NCBI GenBank assembly: GCA_022606425.2
Contig: JAHDVF020001030.1
Coordinates: 979,001-1,043,000 of the forward strand
Length of the DNA: 64,000 nt
Reading direction: 5' to 3'
Source of the DNA: Lepidostoma basale
Taxonomy: Eukaryota; Arthropoda; Insecta; Trichoptera; Lepidostomatidae
This document shows positions 40,305 through 50,084 of this stretch, piece by piece. The translations under genes and the position numbers were made by a program. The stretch's first letter is position 1, and each line of letters begins with the position of its first letter. The notes under the pieces were generated by a model that was not told where the DNA came from, did no database searches, and saw only the letters and a list, made by a program, of their open reading frames with translations.

Positions 40305-40665
40305 AAATGGAAAGAACCATGCTTGGAATAACCTTGAGGGACAGATTTAGAAACGAATTTATTCGACAACAAACCAAGGTGACTGAGGTGGCTCTACGGA
40401 TAGGCGGGCTGAAGTGGCGGTGGGCTGGCCATATCTGTCGGAGAACCGACAGCCGATGGGGAAGACGGGTTCTGGAGTGGAGACCGCGTACAGGATTCCG
40501 TAGAATTGGACGTCCCCCTGTCCGCTGGATCAACGATCTGAAGAGTATTTCTGGACATGGATGAATGGGAACAGCAATGGATAGGAGGCGATGGCGTGCT
40601 TTGGGAGAGGCCTACATTCAGCAGTGGATAACAGACGGCTGATTATGATGATGATGATTCAATAA
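40305..40665 (+). mobile_element. LINE F 3' end with (GAT)n tail
   Basis: Encodes MERTMLGITLRDRFRNEFIR, VTEVALRIGGLKWRWAGHIC, RRTDSRWGRRVLEWRPRTG, RIGRPPVRWINDLK, then a shift into the last codons, ending at GATGATGATGATT. A reversed copy is at 59365-59640. Confidence 0.82.
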
Positions 40666-40799
40666 TACATTGTTTGACTGAAACACTGTGATTAATCAAC
40701 TTTTTTGATCCTAGCTAGCCTGGCGAAAACAGTGTTTCTCAAAATAAATACAAAAGTGGAAGTAATTATTAAAAAAATATCTAATAACTATATTCACAT

Positions 40800-41345
40800 T
40801 TCTTTTTTCTCTACTCTCCCTTCCTCCGCCTCCTCTTCTTCTTCTACTAATTCTTTTACTTATTCTTCCTCTTATTCTTCTTATTTTTCTTTTTCTTTAA
40901 CTTCTTCTTCATCTTAGTTAAGGTCGTATGATCTGTTTATGACGGTGAGTTGTCCTGGGATGATGATGTCCAGCTATCTCTCCATCTTTTTGGCGGCCTT
41001 CCTGATACTTGTCATGTATCTTATGTTTCTCGCTCTTTTTATTATTTTATTATGTTTTACTTATAATTGTGTATCTCCAACTTGTATCCTTGGTGTATTG
41101 GAAAATAATTATGTAACGCTTAGGATATATTTAAATAAATAAATGAAATAATCTCTTGCTGCTGGGATTTTATCTTTGACAATATTTGCAATTCTTGAAT
41201 CATCCATGCGGTCAAAATGATCTCTTCAAAAGCCACTTCCGCTTCTTTCCCACCTTACTATGTCCTCAACGCTACAGCGACATCGACACAGGCTGGTCCT
41301 CATCATCCCAGGAGACATGATTTCTGTGCCACGGATAAGAAAAAT
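40800..41345 (-). mobile_element. Two LINE B-like scraps after a (TTC)-rich run
   Basis: 40800-40915 is a (TTC)/(TCT)-rich run that could be an expanded tail. 40920-41010 reversed resembles the LINE B end (GRPPKRWRE region: ATCTCTCCATC...GGCGGCCTTCC). 41165-41340 reversed resembles the same region of another LINE. Weak. Confidence 0.4.
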
Positions 41346-41745
41346 AAAAAAATATTGAGACATGTTGAGAATCCTTCCAACTTTAGATTGTGTACATATT
41401 TATGTTGCGAACCCCCCAAGCCGGCCCGATCACTCCAGAGCTCGGTGGAAGTACCCTAAGGGTACCTGGGTACCGTTCCTCTTAGGTACCTCCCGGTAAT
41501 TACGCAAATTATAGTATCATCCATCAGTGGATTCAATTTCGCATCAAGAGCCGTTCACTTCAATTAGGAAATCTGATGAGAACAATTAATTTTAATGATT
41601 TTTTTTATGAAACCACTCATATTTAAGAAGCTTTTAGTACAAATATTTATTATGCTATTTTAAACCTGTGAATTCGTAATTATTACAGATTCTCCTCTGA
41701 TGCGCCCAAAGTCTTTAATAAAATTATCAATTGACGACGATGATT
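41346..41745. other. Unassigned; short palindromic patch at 41440-41500
   Basis: 'AAGTACCCTAAGGGTACCTG' and 'GGTACCGTTCCTCTTAGGTACC' make overlapping palindromes. Origin unknown. Confidence 0.35.
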
Positions 41746-41975
41746 ACGACCTTTGTGGCAGAGTGGTGAGATCTGTCTTCCATACCGAAGGTTCCGGGCT
41801 CGATTCTCGGTGATGGCAGTGTGATTGTCACACTGTCATTGGTCTGGTGTAGAATTCACGTGACAATAAAATAACGATATATTGGCTACCTATCACATGT
41901 CACGAGAATCAATATAATAGCTAAAAAATAAATTGTATACAATAATTAGGTTCAAACGACCTGTTGTAACATATA
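41746..41975 (+). mobile_element. tRNA-derived SINE, subtype 1
   Basis: A box TGGCAGAGTGG at 41756-41766, worn B box GGCTCGATTCT, body AATTCACGTGACAATAAAAT and CACATGTCACGAGAATCAAT, end TTGTATACAATAATTAGGTT, CAAACGACCTGTTGTAACAT. Confidence 0.85.
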
Positions 41976-42074
41976 CATTATAAAAAAAAATCCGGAAGAT
42001 GACAAAACACAAATATAAGAAGATTTATAAAAAAATATAATTACTGTTAAAATTTTAAACACTGTTATAATGTC

Positions 42075-42127
42075 GAGTATCGCGACAGCTGTTTCGCCTA
42101 CCGATGTTGGCATCATCAGGTGTTGCC
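42075..42127 (-). ncRNA. Hammerhead ribozyme motif (P2 type)
   Basis: The minus strand reads CTGATGA, stem II GCCAAC-ATCG-GTAGGC (one mismatch), GAAAC, ACAGCTGT, GTC. Core intact. Confidence 0.7.
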
Positions 42128-42349
42128 ATAAACTAAAGTACCAAATGAAAATACTTACTATTTACTATTTACAAATAAGTATTTTCATTTGTTACTTTAG
42201 TTTATTGTACACCCTTTCATTTCTTGTACCTATGTATAATTGTCAACAGATTTCTCATACTTCATTTTTATTATGACTAACCACACAAATGAGTTTTTGC
42301 CCTATAAATAGTAAGTCTTTTCATTTGTTACTTTAGTTTATTGTACGAG

Positions 42350-42400
42350 TAACACCTGATGACGCCAACATCGGTTGGCGAAACAGCTGTCGCGACACTC
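42350..42400 (+). ncRNA. Hammerhead ribozyme motif (P2 type), best copy
   Basis: CTGATGA at 42356-42362; stem II CGCCAAC-ATCG-GTTGGCG, all pairs perfect; GAAAC from 42380; palindrome ACAGCTGT; GTC ending at 42391, the predicted cleavage site. Stem I is only partly paired. Every catalytic residue is present. Confidence 0.8.
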
Positions 42401-42799
42401 TCAGTGAAAAAAAAGAAATTGTGATATTTTAAGTGTTTTAAATTTTAACAGTAATAATGTTGAAGTATCATAGTGTTTTGGCCAAAACAATGGACTATTT
42501 AAAAATATATAATTTTATATACTCCAATTCCTTTTGGCATTATAAATATATAGGTCAATTACCGAGTTACTTGTCTTGAAAAAGAAACGAGAAAAATCTT
42601 TCAGAATTTCTGCTTAGGACAACCATCTTTTGCACGAAAGCTGTGAAATCCTTTGGAAAGTTTTTTATACTAAAGTGAGCACTTTTAAAATTTTAACACG
42701 TCTTTCATACTAATTCCCTTATTCACGTATGAAGTGGTAAACTTTCGCTTTATAAAATTAAGCTTAATATTTTGAAACTTTTATATTTAGTTTTCTAAA

Positions 42800-43320
42800 A
42801 TAATCATCAGGCAGTTCACAATGGAGTTCTGGTCCCAACCCTTATGTATGGAAGCGAAGCATGAAACTGGCAGAAGAAAGATGAGAGCAGAATAAATGCG
42901 GTAGAGATGAGGTCCCTAAGACGTATGTGTGGTAGAACCATGTACGAAAGAATCTCAAATGCTGATATTAGGAAGGAATGTAGAGCGAAAGAAGGTATTA
43001 TGAACAAAATTACGAAAGGTTCGTTGCTTTGGTTCGGACATATGGAGCGCATGGGTGAAGAAAGAATGGTTAAAAAGGTATACGTAAGCGATGTAAATGG
43101 AGTAAGGAGTCGAGGTAGACCGCGAAAAACATGGCATGACCAAATTAATCACGTATTAAAGGTTGGTCATGTCAGAAGCCGGAAGAATCGACGTGCGTAT
43201 ATGACTCGATGTATGAATGTGGAGGAAGCTAGTGAGGTTTGCCAGGATAGAGTAGTGTGGCGGTCCATTCTCTCTGCCTACCCCTGCGGGGAAACGGCGT
43301 GATGGTTTGTTGTTGTTGTT
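42800..43320 (+). mobile_element. LINE A (subfamily with (GTT)n tail), well kept
   Basis: One shift near 42865, then open to the stop: MRSLRRMCGRTMYERISNAD, IRKECRAKEGIMNKITKGSL, WFGHMERMGEERMVKKVYVS, RGRPRKTWHDQINHVLKVGH, VCQDRVVWRSILSAYPCGET, A, stop TGA at 43300-43302, which lies inside GGCGTGATGG and is followed at once by TTTGTTGTTGTTGTT. Confidence 0.92.
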
Positions 43321-43404
43321 GTTTTAAATAATTTAAAATACAGTTTAAATTATGTTAGCATTTTTTTCATAAATGTAACGCGTTCTTTTTATTATTATTA
43401 TTTT

Positions 43405-43825
43405 TATTGTATAATGTATGAGGTATGCAAGTCAAACGATTTAATGATGAATGTCGGAAAGTCAAAGGTGTTAGTTTTTGAAAGGGAAGAGCAAATGACA
43501 GTTTGTAATATAAGTGTGAACGAAGAGAACTTGGAACAGGTGAGGGAATTTGTGTATTTAGGTAGCATGTTCACAGCGGATGGCCGAACGATCAGTGATG
43601 TTGAAAGAAGGGTTGATGTGGATAACAAAGTGAATGGAGCTTTAAAAATAGTTATTGGCAATAAAAATTTATCAATGAAAGCGAAAATGGCCGTTCACAA
43701 TGGAGTTCTGGTCCCAACCCTTATGTATGGAAGCGAAGCATGGAACTGGCAGAAGAAAGATGTGGCGGTCCATTCTCTCTGCCTACCCCTACGGGGAAAC
43801 GGCTTGATGGTTTCTTTGTTTATTT
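43405..43825 (+). mobile_element. LINE A with internal deletion
   Basis: Open from the thumb region: MYEVCKSNDLMMNVGKSKVL, TVCNISVNEENLEQVREFVY, LGSMFTADGRTISDVERRVD, MAVHNGVLVPTLMYGSEAWN, WQKKD; at 43761 it jumps straight to GTGGCGGTCCATTCTCTCTG, the last block. About 430 bp between these points are missing. It ends GGCTTGATGGTTTCTTTG. Confidence 0.88.
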
Positions 43826-44039
43826 ACTTCATAATTCTTTCTTTGGTTTTAATTTAGTTACGTTTACGGAAGAGGTCACCTCCAAAATATGTTGTGTTGA
43901 ATATTTTAATTTTTTAAAAATATTTATAAAATAAAAGTGGATAATAATAGTGTTTAAAGTTCTCCTTCCTTAAAATATTGCCTTTTTTAAGGCGTTAATA
44001 CTGTGGAATTCTATAACGACGATTTTTCATTAATTAAAA

Positions 44040-44190
44040 CACCGTTTTTTCAACATTTGAGTTTATTTTTTTCGACATATTTCGAAGGCTAACACCTTCA
44101 TCATTGGGAAAACGATATAAACTAGTTTATATCGTTCTCTCAATGATGAAGGTGTAAGCCCTCGAAACATGTCGAGAAAAATAAACTCAA
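44040..44190. repeat. Fold-back repeat with decayed hammerhead-like arms
   Basis: Left arm GAGTTTATTTTTTTCGACAT ... CCTTCATCATTG, right arm CAATGATGAAGGTGTAAGCC, CTCGAAACATGTCGAGAAAA, ATAAACTC, around AACGATATAAAC/GTTTATATCGTT. In the right arm AATGATGA-AGG..CCT-CGAAACATGTC has TCTC/GAGA as stem I, but the core C is A. Confidence 0.65.
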
Positions 44191-44199
44191 AAGTGGAAA

Positions 44200-44399
44200 A
44201 AACAGTACTTTAATTCATAAAAAAATCGTCAAAAATATTGTTCAAAATAATGTAAAAACACTTTTATACTTTTTGTTTCACTATTTTATTTTGGTTTCAT
44301 TAAACCAAATGGTTTTGTTCCCCGCCGGAGTTTCTACAGAGTGAAAAAAATAAGTAAAAACGTGTTTTTAAAAAAAAAAATTAATAATGACCTACCAGA
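44200..44399. other. AT-rich, nothing identified
   Basis: 'GTTCCCCGCCGGAGTTTC' at 44318 resembles 58733-58750, perhaps a scrap of the GAAACCGG repeat group. Confidence 0.3.
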
Positions 44400-44530
44400 A
44401 ATTCTTCTTCTTCTTAAAGTGCCCTGTCAGGTCCCCCCGACGTTAGCGATCACTCTGGTAAACTCTTCCCTATCTTGCGCTGTCCGGAATAGCTCCTCCA
44501 CACCACAAATTAAGTGCTTCAAACGAATGT
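44400..44530 (-). mobile_element. LINE C 3' end fragment
   Basis: The minus strand reads GAGGAGCTATTCCGGACAGC, AGAGTTTACCAGAGTGATCG, then GTCGGGGGGACCTGACAGGG and AAGAAGAAGAAG: the end also seen at 21060-21172. Confidence 0.75.
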
Positions 44531-45209
44531 ATAAAAATATTGTTATTATTTTTTCCGCTTTCAGTTCTTTCAATTGTTTAAAATGTATGTTTTTCTTCTT
44601 ATAAGTTGTATTATATCTTAGAATCACGCGATGAAAAATAAATTTAATTTAAAGAAATCAATATAAAGAGATGTATCCTGTTTTCCTTGCGGCTATAAGA
44701 AGAACGTTTTCCAAATGTTTGCGTATATCACCGAACTTTAAAATTTTCGCGGATCTAGCGTAATGTAATCGAATTGGGCCACCCACCGGAAGAGACGTCA
44801 CTTGCGGAAGTCGGTGCCTTGCTTTGACCCGGATACAGGAAGTGTCTATTAGCGTATCCGGTAGGCTTGTCTAACAATACACAACTGAAAGTTTTTAGTC
44901 AAACATTAATTGGCAATAACTGCTCCAATTTTGAAACTTTCCAGAGCGGAAGGGATTTTTTTAACAAAGTTATATAAAAGAGTGAAAGAGATTTTTATAG
45001 AAAAGAAAATATGGGACTTTTCTTAGATACTCTCTTTATTAGATTATCTTAATCCGTAAATAGATACATATACTTTTAAGGACGCCTTTTGAAAGAAGGA
45101 TGTTTTTGAAGATGTTTTTAACATTCGAAAATAAATTTTGATTTTGTTATTGGCATTAGTAGGTAAGTGCTGTAAAATTGTATTATCAAACCACTCCCTT
45201 ATATTAGCA
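44531..45209. other. Unassigned stretch
   Basis: A GC-richer patch at 44745-44860 has no recognised content. Confidence 0.35.
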
Positions 45210-45640
45210 CATTAAGCAATGCATGTCAGAAGAAAACCAGCGTGGTGGTCCATTATATCTGCTTACCCTTTCGCCGTTCTCTGGACCATAGCAGGCGAAA
45301 AGCCAATTAGAGAACAAGTCGCTAGGCGCAAATGGCAGTGGATCGGTCACACTCTGAGACGGAACCCAGCCTGCATCGCTCAGGGCGCACTAGACTGGTC
45401 CCCTATGGGGGAAAGAGAAAGCGAGGCAGACCTAGAGCCACCTGGAGAAGAACCCTGCAGGACGAGGTTAAGGCAGCAGGTCTCACTTGGGACGATGTTA
45501 AGCTTCAGGCATGCGATAGAGTCGGGTGGAGAAGATTCCTTGAGGCCCTATGCACCACGGAGGTGTGACAGGACAAAAAGAAGAAGAAGAAGAAGACCAT
45601 TTCGGAGAGATGACGTGATGGTTAATTAATAAATAACTTT
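45210..45640 (+). mobile_element. LINE A 3' scrap interrupted by LINE E
   Basis: 45222-45273 is the LINE A last block (GTGGTGGTCCATTATATCTG, CTTACCCTTTCG); it resumes at 45605 with GAGAGATGACGTGATGG and a GTTAATTAAT tail. The gap is filled by LINE E. Confidence 0.8.
45274..45599 (+). mobile_element. LINE E 3' end inserted in LINE A
   Basis: Encodes KPIREQVARRKWQWIGHTLR, RNPACIAQGALDWSP, (one frameshift) KRKRGRPRATWRRTLQDEVK, AAGLTWDDVKLQACDRVGWR, FLEALCTTEV, stop, then a (GAA)n tail. Flanked by TTTCG at 45269-45273 and 45600-45604. The near-identical end at 46690-46985 shows this family moved recently. Confidence 0.85.
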
Positions 45641-46029
45641 TTAAAGTTTTTTAGACACTTTTCTACCCAACAAGTCAAATTGCGGTTTTCACGTAAATAA
45701 GACTCAAATTTTAAGTCAAGCTTTGCGACTTCATCTACCACTCTTGAGCATATTTACCTAGACCTTTCCACCCCTAGCGACAATCTGTCGGTTATTTGTT
45801 TTTACTGATTATTTCAACTCCCACTCACAAGGATTCGGAACCAGGAAAGATTAAGGAAGCCGGAATTTTATTTTATTTTATAGTTTGATAACTAATAAAC
45901 TAGCGTAAATACGACCAGGTGAATGACTGGGGGGAAAATACAGCAAATAAGTAATCAAAAGTTTGACGTAAGAAATAATTTGTTGTGAGTTTTTTTTAGT
46001 TAAGTTAAAATTCTAGAAATCACACGTTT
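45641..46029. other. Unassigned stretch
   Basis: No gene or repeat recognised. Confidence 0.35.
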
Positions 46030-46650
46030 TTATTTATAATTTATTTTAATACTTTATAATAGTTAATTGTGAGACGTAATACGTTTTTACTGTTTTGATG
46101 TCAAAATTATACAAGTTTTTTCGTTTATATAAAGAATTTTGACAGGTGTAAAAATAAATTTTTCATTTGTTCCAATGACAATTTGAATAATTTCTTCAAT
46201 ATTCTTTTAAAGTTCTTGCTGGTGTTGGTTGGTTTTAAGTGCCTAATTACTGCCAAATAAAAAAAGTGGATACGTGGAACATTAATTAAATCATATAACA
46301 GCTAATTTAAAAAACGGTGGATACGTGTAACATAAATTAAATAGATAAATGTGCACCATCTAAAAATAACATTTTGTATTAAATTATTTTTATTTTGTTA
46401 TTTTGTTATTTTATTTTATATCATTGTATTTTATATTATTTGTTTTAGATTTATTTTGTGGATGTTGGAAGATCGAAGTGTGCGCGGAAGATGCCTATTG
46501 GTGGCGATGAGGTTCGCAACCCATCACACCGCGTCTCCCGCGGGGCGAAAAGAGAAGGATGGAGTGCCGCATCAGTAAAAGTGTGACAGTCCATTCTTTT
46601 TGCCTACCCTTTCGGGTAGACGGCGTGACGGTTCGTTAGTTAGTTATTTA
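46030..46650 (+). mobile_element. Non-autonomous retroelement N, longest copy
   Basis: Body in the forward direction: GACAGGTGTAAAAATAAATT, GTGGATACGTG.AACAT, GGCGATGAGGTTCGCAACCC, ATCACACCGCGTCTCCCGCG, then AAAGTGTGACAGTCCATTCT, GCCTACCCTTTCGGG, GGCGTGACGGTTCGTTAGTT. The last ~60 bp and tail are LINE A. The body has no open frame of note. Confidence 0.78.
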
Positions 46651-46689
46651 TTTTAATTTTTACAACGAACTACCAAGGCGAACCCTGTC

Positions 46690-46985
46690 ATTCGAAAAGT
46701 CAATCAGAGAACAAGTCGCTAGACGCAAATGGCTGTGGATCGGTCACACTCTGAGACGAAATCCAGCCTGCATCGCTCAGGGCGCACTAGACTGGTCCCC
46801 TATGGAGAGAAAGAGGAAACGAGGCAGACCTAGAGCTACCTGGAGAAGAGCCCTACAAGACGAGGTCAAAGCAGCAGGCCTCACTTGGTTTGGTAATAGG
46901 CATCAGGCATGCGATAAAATCGGGTGTAGAAGGCTCCTTGAGGCCCTATGCACCACGGAGGTGTGACAGGACAATAATAAGAAGA
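46690..46985 (+). mobile_element. LINE E 3' end, second copy
   Basis: Encodes SIREQVARRKWLWIGHTLRR, NPACIAQGALDWSPMERKRK, RGRPRATWRRALQDEVKAAG, LTWFGNRHQACDKIGCRRLL, EALCTTEV, stop, then AATAATAAGAAGACGAAG. Open throughout. Confidence 0.87.
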
Positions 46986-47089
46986 CGAAGACTATGACGA
47001 AATTTCAAATAAACAACGTAACAATGTTTCTCTTTTTATTTTTTATATACTTTGTTTAAACAACACTTACATTGAAAAATATTAAAATT

Positions 47090-47135
47090 ACATAGACATG
47101 TTTCGGACAACCAGTCCTTCTTCAGTGATACATAT
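47090..47135 (-). ncRNA. Hammerhead ribozyme motif (P1 type, intact core)
   Basis: The minus strand reads TATCACTGAAGA, stem II GGAC-TGGTT-GTCC, GAAACATGTC. It is the same as the 1171 copy except for the free core base (A for T), and stem II is perfect. Confidence 0.78.
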
Positions 47136-47264
47136 TATAAAGATACACATTTAAAATATTGTAAAATTGTTAACATGATCTGACAGATGTTAAAAAAAAT
47201 TATTTTGGAATCTGTCAGATCATGTAAACAATTTTATAATATTTTAAATGTGTATCTTTATAAT

Positions 47265-47305
47265 ATGTAACACTGACTGGTTGTCCGAAACATATCTATG
47301 TATTT
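47265..47305 (+). ncRNA. Hammerhead remnant (P1)
   Basis: CACTGACTGGTTGTCCGAAA followed by CATATC: the core GAAG and half of stem II are deleted. Inactive. Confidence 0.5.
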
Positions 47306-47360
47306 TTTTTTTAATGTAAGGGTTGTTTAAACAAAGTATATAAAAAATAAAAAGAGAAAT

Positions 47361-47904
47361 AAAGCATCTATAACACAAATTATGACGGATATAGAAGAAA
47401 CGTTACAATGATTTGAAACTTAAAAAAAAACAATTTTCTAAAATGAGAAAGAAATGCAAAGAAATTTAACAGCAAACCTTGATTATTTTGGTTCATTTCT
47501 CTTCTGACACACACCCTCATATATGATGTCATTTTAAATCCATTTTTCACAGAATTTCGAACAAATTAAAATCTCCTACGTATTATGACGGCCGTTCCGC
47601 GTTCCAAATATGAATCCCCTCGCCATTGTTAGCTGGCGCCATCTAGTGCCGCCACTCCGCACTGGCCTAAGTATCAGGCATTAAATTCTCATTAGCCCAC
47701 ACAATGGCGATTGTACGCGTCGCCCCTGAAAAAAAAAACACGTGCGCGGCTCGTGCTAAATCATTTCGCGAATGAAATCGAAACCGCAAAAAGTTTGTTG
47801 AAAATAGACACAATTCATGGGCTTAATTAGGATTTTCCAATGTTTTATTTTCAATACGCTATATTATCAGAGTATCCTCATTTTTTTATTTACTTATTAG
47901 TTTA
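47361..47904. other. Unassigned; GC-richer patch 47580-47760
   Basis: 'GTTAGCTGGCGCCATCTAGT' and nearby GC-rich sequence stand out but match nothing else here; no frame. Confidence 0.35.
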
Positions 47905-48130
47905 TTAAGGTATCAATTCTCCAGTAGATGGCGAAAAAAGGACTGGTACGGTCATATCGAAACAATGGACACAACCAGACTCCCTTATATTGTACTACAT
48001 AATCAGCCTCACGAGACTTGCCCTCGTGGAAGACCTCCTCAAAGATGGAAGGACATCTGGGAATTAACTTCACAGGAGGAGCAACGATTTGGAGAACAGA
48101 ACACATAGGTCTATAGCAAGGAAGAAGAAT
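47905..48130 (+). mobile_element. LINE B-like 3' end
   Basis: Encodes RWRKKDWYGHIETMDTTRLP, YIVLHNQPHETCPRGRPPQR, WKDIWELTSQEEQRFGEQNT, stop, then GGAAGAAGAATAAG. Clearly related to LINE B but divergent. Confidence 0.78.
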
Positions 48131-48339
48131 AAGATAAGGAGTAAAGAGGAAAGAATAAGGAGAAGATTCATATATGAGCTGCAAAAGTAGTTTTCCGGAG
48201 TTTAAACTAAATGTTTGGACTGTTAATGTAGCTAGCCACACTATAGGGGTTAATGAGCTTAGAATAACAGAAAGATTGGCTATAATATGCAGTTGTTGAA
48301 TATTGACAATATTTTGTCACATTGCTAGGATATTCAAAT

Positions 48340-49310
48340 CCAATCAAATGAAATAAATTCATTTTACTAACTCAAACGACATTACAAACAGGAAAATGTT
48401 TAAGGCATCTATTGAGTACAGGTAAAATATTATAAAAATACAACATAGTACCAGACACGCATAACAGAGGGTTCGACATTAGGAAGACAATATACTTTCT
48501 AAAGTCAAGAGTATTTGTCTCCCGAACGTACATTCACTAATAAGAAAGACGTCGATCTCCGAGTAGACCGCGTTCAGCAGACTATTGCTCTTCCCTCCGG
48601 TGTTACCAGAGACAGATTGGTTCTGGTAGCCGTAAGGTAAAACAATCTGTGCTATCTAGGAAAATCTATCAGGGACAAAAAGCCCAACACCCTCTAGCAC
48701 GGCCGAGTTCTCGAAATATCCCCTGATTAATTTAAAGAAATGGGTAATGAGATGCCCATCTCTTTGAAGCTGTAAAGAATTGGTTCCGAGCATTCCTAAA
48801 AGAAATTCTGTGGAATAGAGCCATGGATTACTACCATACTCACTCATGTAGAGATACCTCAGATAATTTTTCTGAACCCTAACGGAATATTTCGCCTCGT
48901 GAGGACTCCATATCACAGAACCATTTTCGAGTCTGCTCCGAACCAATGTGTTGTATAGGACTCTAAGCACATGAGGATCCCTGAAAACTCTGCCGGTCCT
49001 TACGATGAAGCCCAACATCCTCAGTTCAGTACCACGAATCCTCTCAATATGTAGACGAAAAGTCAGCCTACTCTCATAGATGATCCCGAGATCTCTCATC
49101 GTAGATACATGTGTTAGTTGCTGGTTGTTCATTGTGTATCTATAATACACAGTTTTTAATGCTGTAGTAAAATATAGCATAACGCATTTAGAGACATATT
49201 GCATTTGATTACTGTGACTCCAGTTAACAATACTATTAATGTCCGACTGGAGGTGTAGACAGTCGTCAAATTTGTTAATTAAGAGTTGGGTTAACCGGGA
49301 ATAAATATTG
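48340..49310 (-). pseudogene. LINE D (Jockey-like) reverse transcriptase, longest copy
   Basis: Minus strand, open 48656-49204 (182 codons): MQYVSKCVMLYFTTALKTVY, VSTMRDLGIIYESRLTFRLH, IERIRGTELRMLGFIVRTGR, LRVLYNTLVRSRLENGSVIW, KNYLRYLYMSEYGSNPWLYS, LFVPDR. 'DLGI...LTF..HI' and 'LV(R)SRLE.GSVIWSP' are the thumb motifs of Jockey/CR1-type LINEs. After a frameshift the 3' UTR runs to 48345 with a TGATTGGATT-type tail. No catalytic FADD box remains. Confidence 0.85.
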
Positions 49311-49889
49311 TCACATGAAGTATTCTAGATAATCTAGAGTTTTTTAAATAATATTTTAGAGTTAACTTTTAAAATTAATTTTGATCTAATGAAAATAATC
49401 GCGTGACGCCACAGGCTAATACTCCAGGGAGAAGTGACTTAATACCTAATTCTTCAACTGAACAATTCTAAAAATATTTCTCTAGTTCAGCGCCTAATCA
49501 TCGTCTTTATTTCTTATCTTTTTTCAAGATTAACTTTACATTTCATGATATTTGCTTTCTATAAAACGCTTGGTATTTTTTTCGTATTGCTTAAATATAT
49601 TACACCAGAACTCGGAAATCATCAAATTTGCTCACTAAGTTTGCGTTCAGTAATATGTTTGTGAATTTTCATGAATCAATAAACTGTTTTTTTCTGCTTC
49701 GAAAGCGAAAACAAAATAAAGGTATTTTATAAAGTTTATGCGTAATAATTTTTTTCAAAATACATTTCTATTTCTTCTTCTTCTTCATCTTATTGTAGAT
49801 CTTGCGATCTGAAAATACAGGATATATAATTTCTTGGAAAATGAATGTAGAGCAAAACGGATAGTGACGTCGAAAGAAGGGTGGTCGAA
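49311..49889. other. AT-rich stretch, nothing identified
   Basis: No gene or repeat recognised; a short (TTC)n run at 49772. Confidence 0.4.
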
Positions 49890-50045
49890 GTGGGTGGTGG
49901 ACTAGGGGATAGAACGCTTGGCTCCTGATCCAGGGGGCATGGGTTCAATCCTGGACACGAACAGGTTTCTTCTTCATAATAATGAGCTATTTTATGCTCA
50001 CATTGAAGATTGTAAAATAAATTCTAATATCATTGATATAAATCC
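49890..50045 (+). mobile_element. tRNA-like SINE 2, fullest copy
   Basis: GGTGGACTAGGGGATAGAAC, GCTTGGCTCCTGATCCAGGG, B box GGTTCAATCC (49931-49940), then a body shared with 61330-61400 (CTTCTTCATAATAATG.GCT). The class, a second tRNA-derived SINE, is inferred from the box positions. Confidence 0.65.
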
Positions 50046-50084
50046 TTGATGTTAGTCTTTAAAAAAAAAAAGGGTCGGAGCGGG

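Larger units (their letters stand above)
42020..42502. mobile_element. Fold-back element type P2, near-complete, two hammerhead motifs
   Basis: Left arm: ACTGTTAAAATTTTAAACAC, hammerhead (-) 42075-42127. Centre: inverted CATTTGTTACTTTAGTTTAT blocks. Right arm: hammerhead (+) 42350-42400, then TTTTAAATTTTAACAGTAAT, ending in CATAGTGTTTTGGCCAAAAC, AATGGACTATTT. No coding frame. Best-kept P2 together with 61470-62055. Confidence 0.85.
47027..47360. mobile_element. Fold-back element type P1 with one intact hammerhead
   Basis: Arms TCTCTTTTTATTTTTTATAT (left) and its inverse (right, 47330-47356). Left hammerhead on the minus strand is intact (47090-47135); the right one has lost GAAG from its core. 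Confidence 0.8.

Noticed and set aside
41440..41500. Overlapping palindromes around GGTACC as a possible operator
   Set aside because: Isolated, no gene nearby and no second copy; no basis for a regulatory call.
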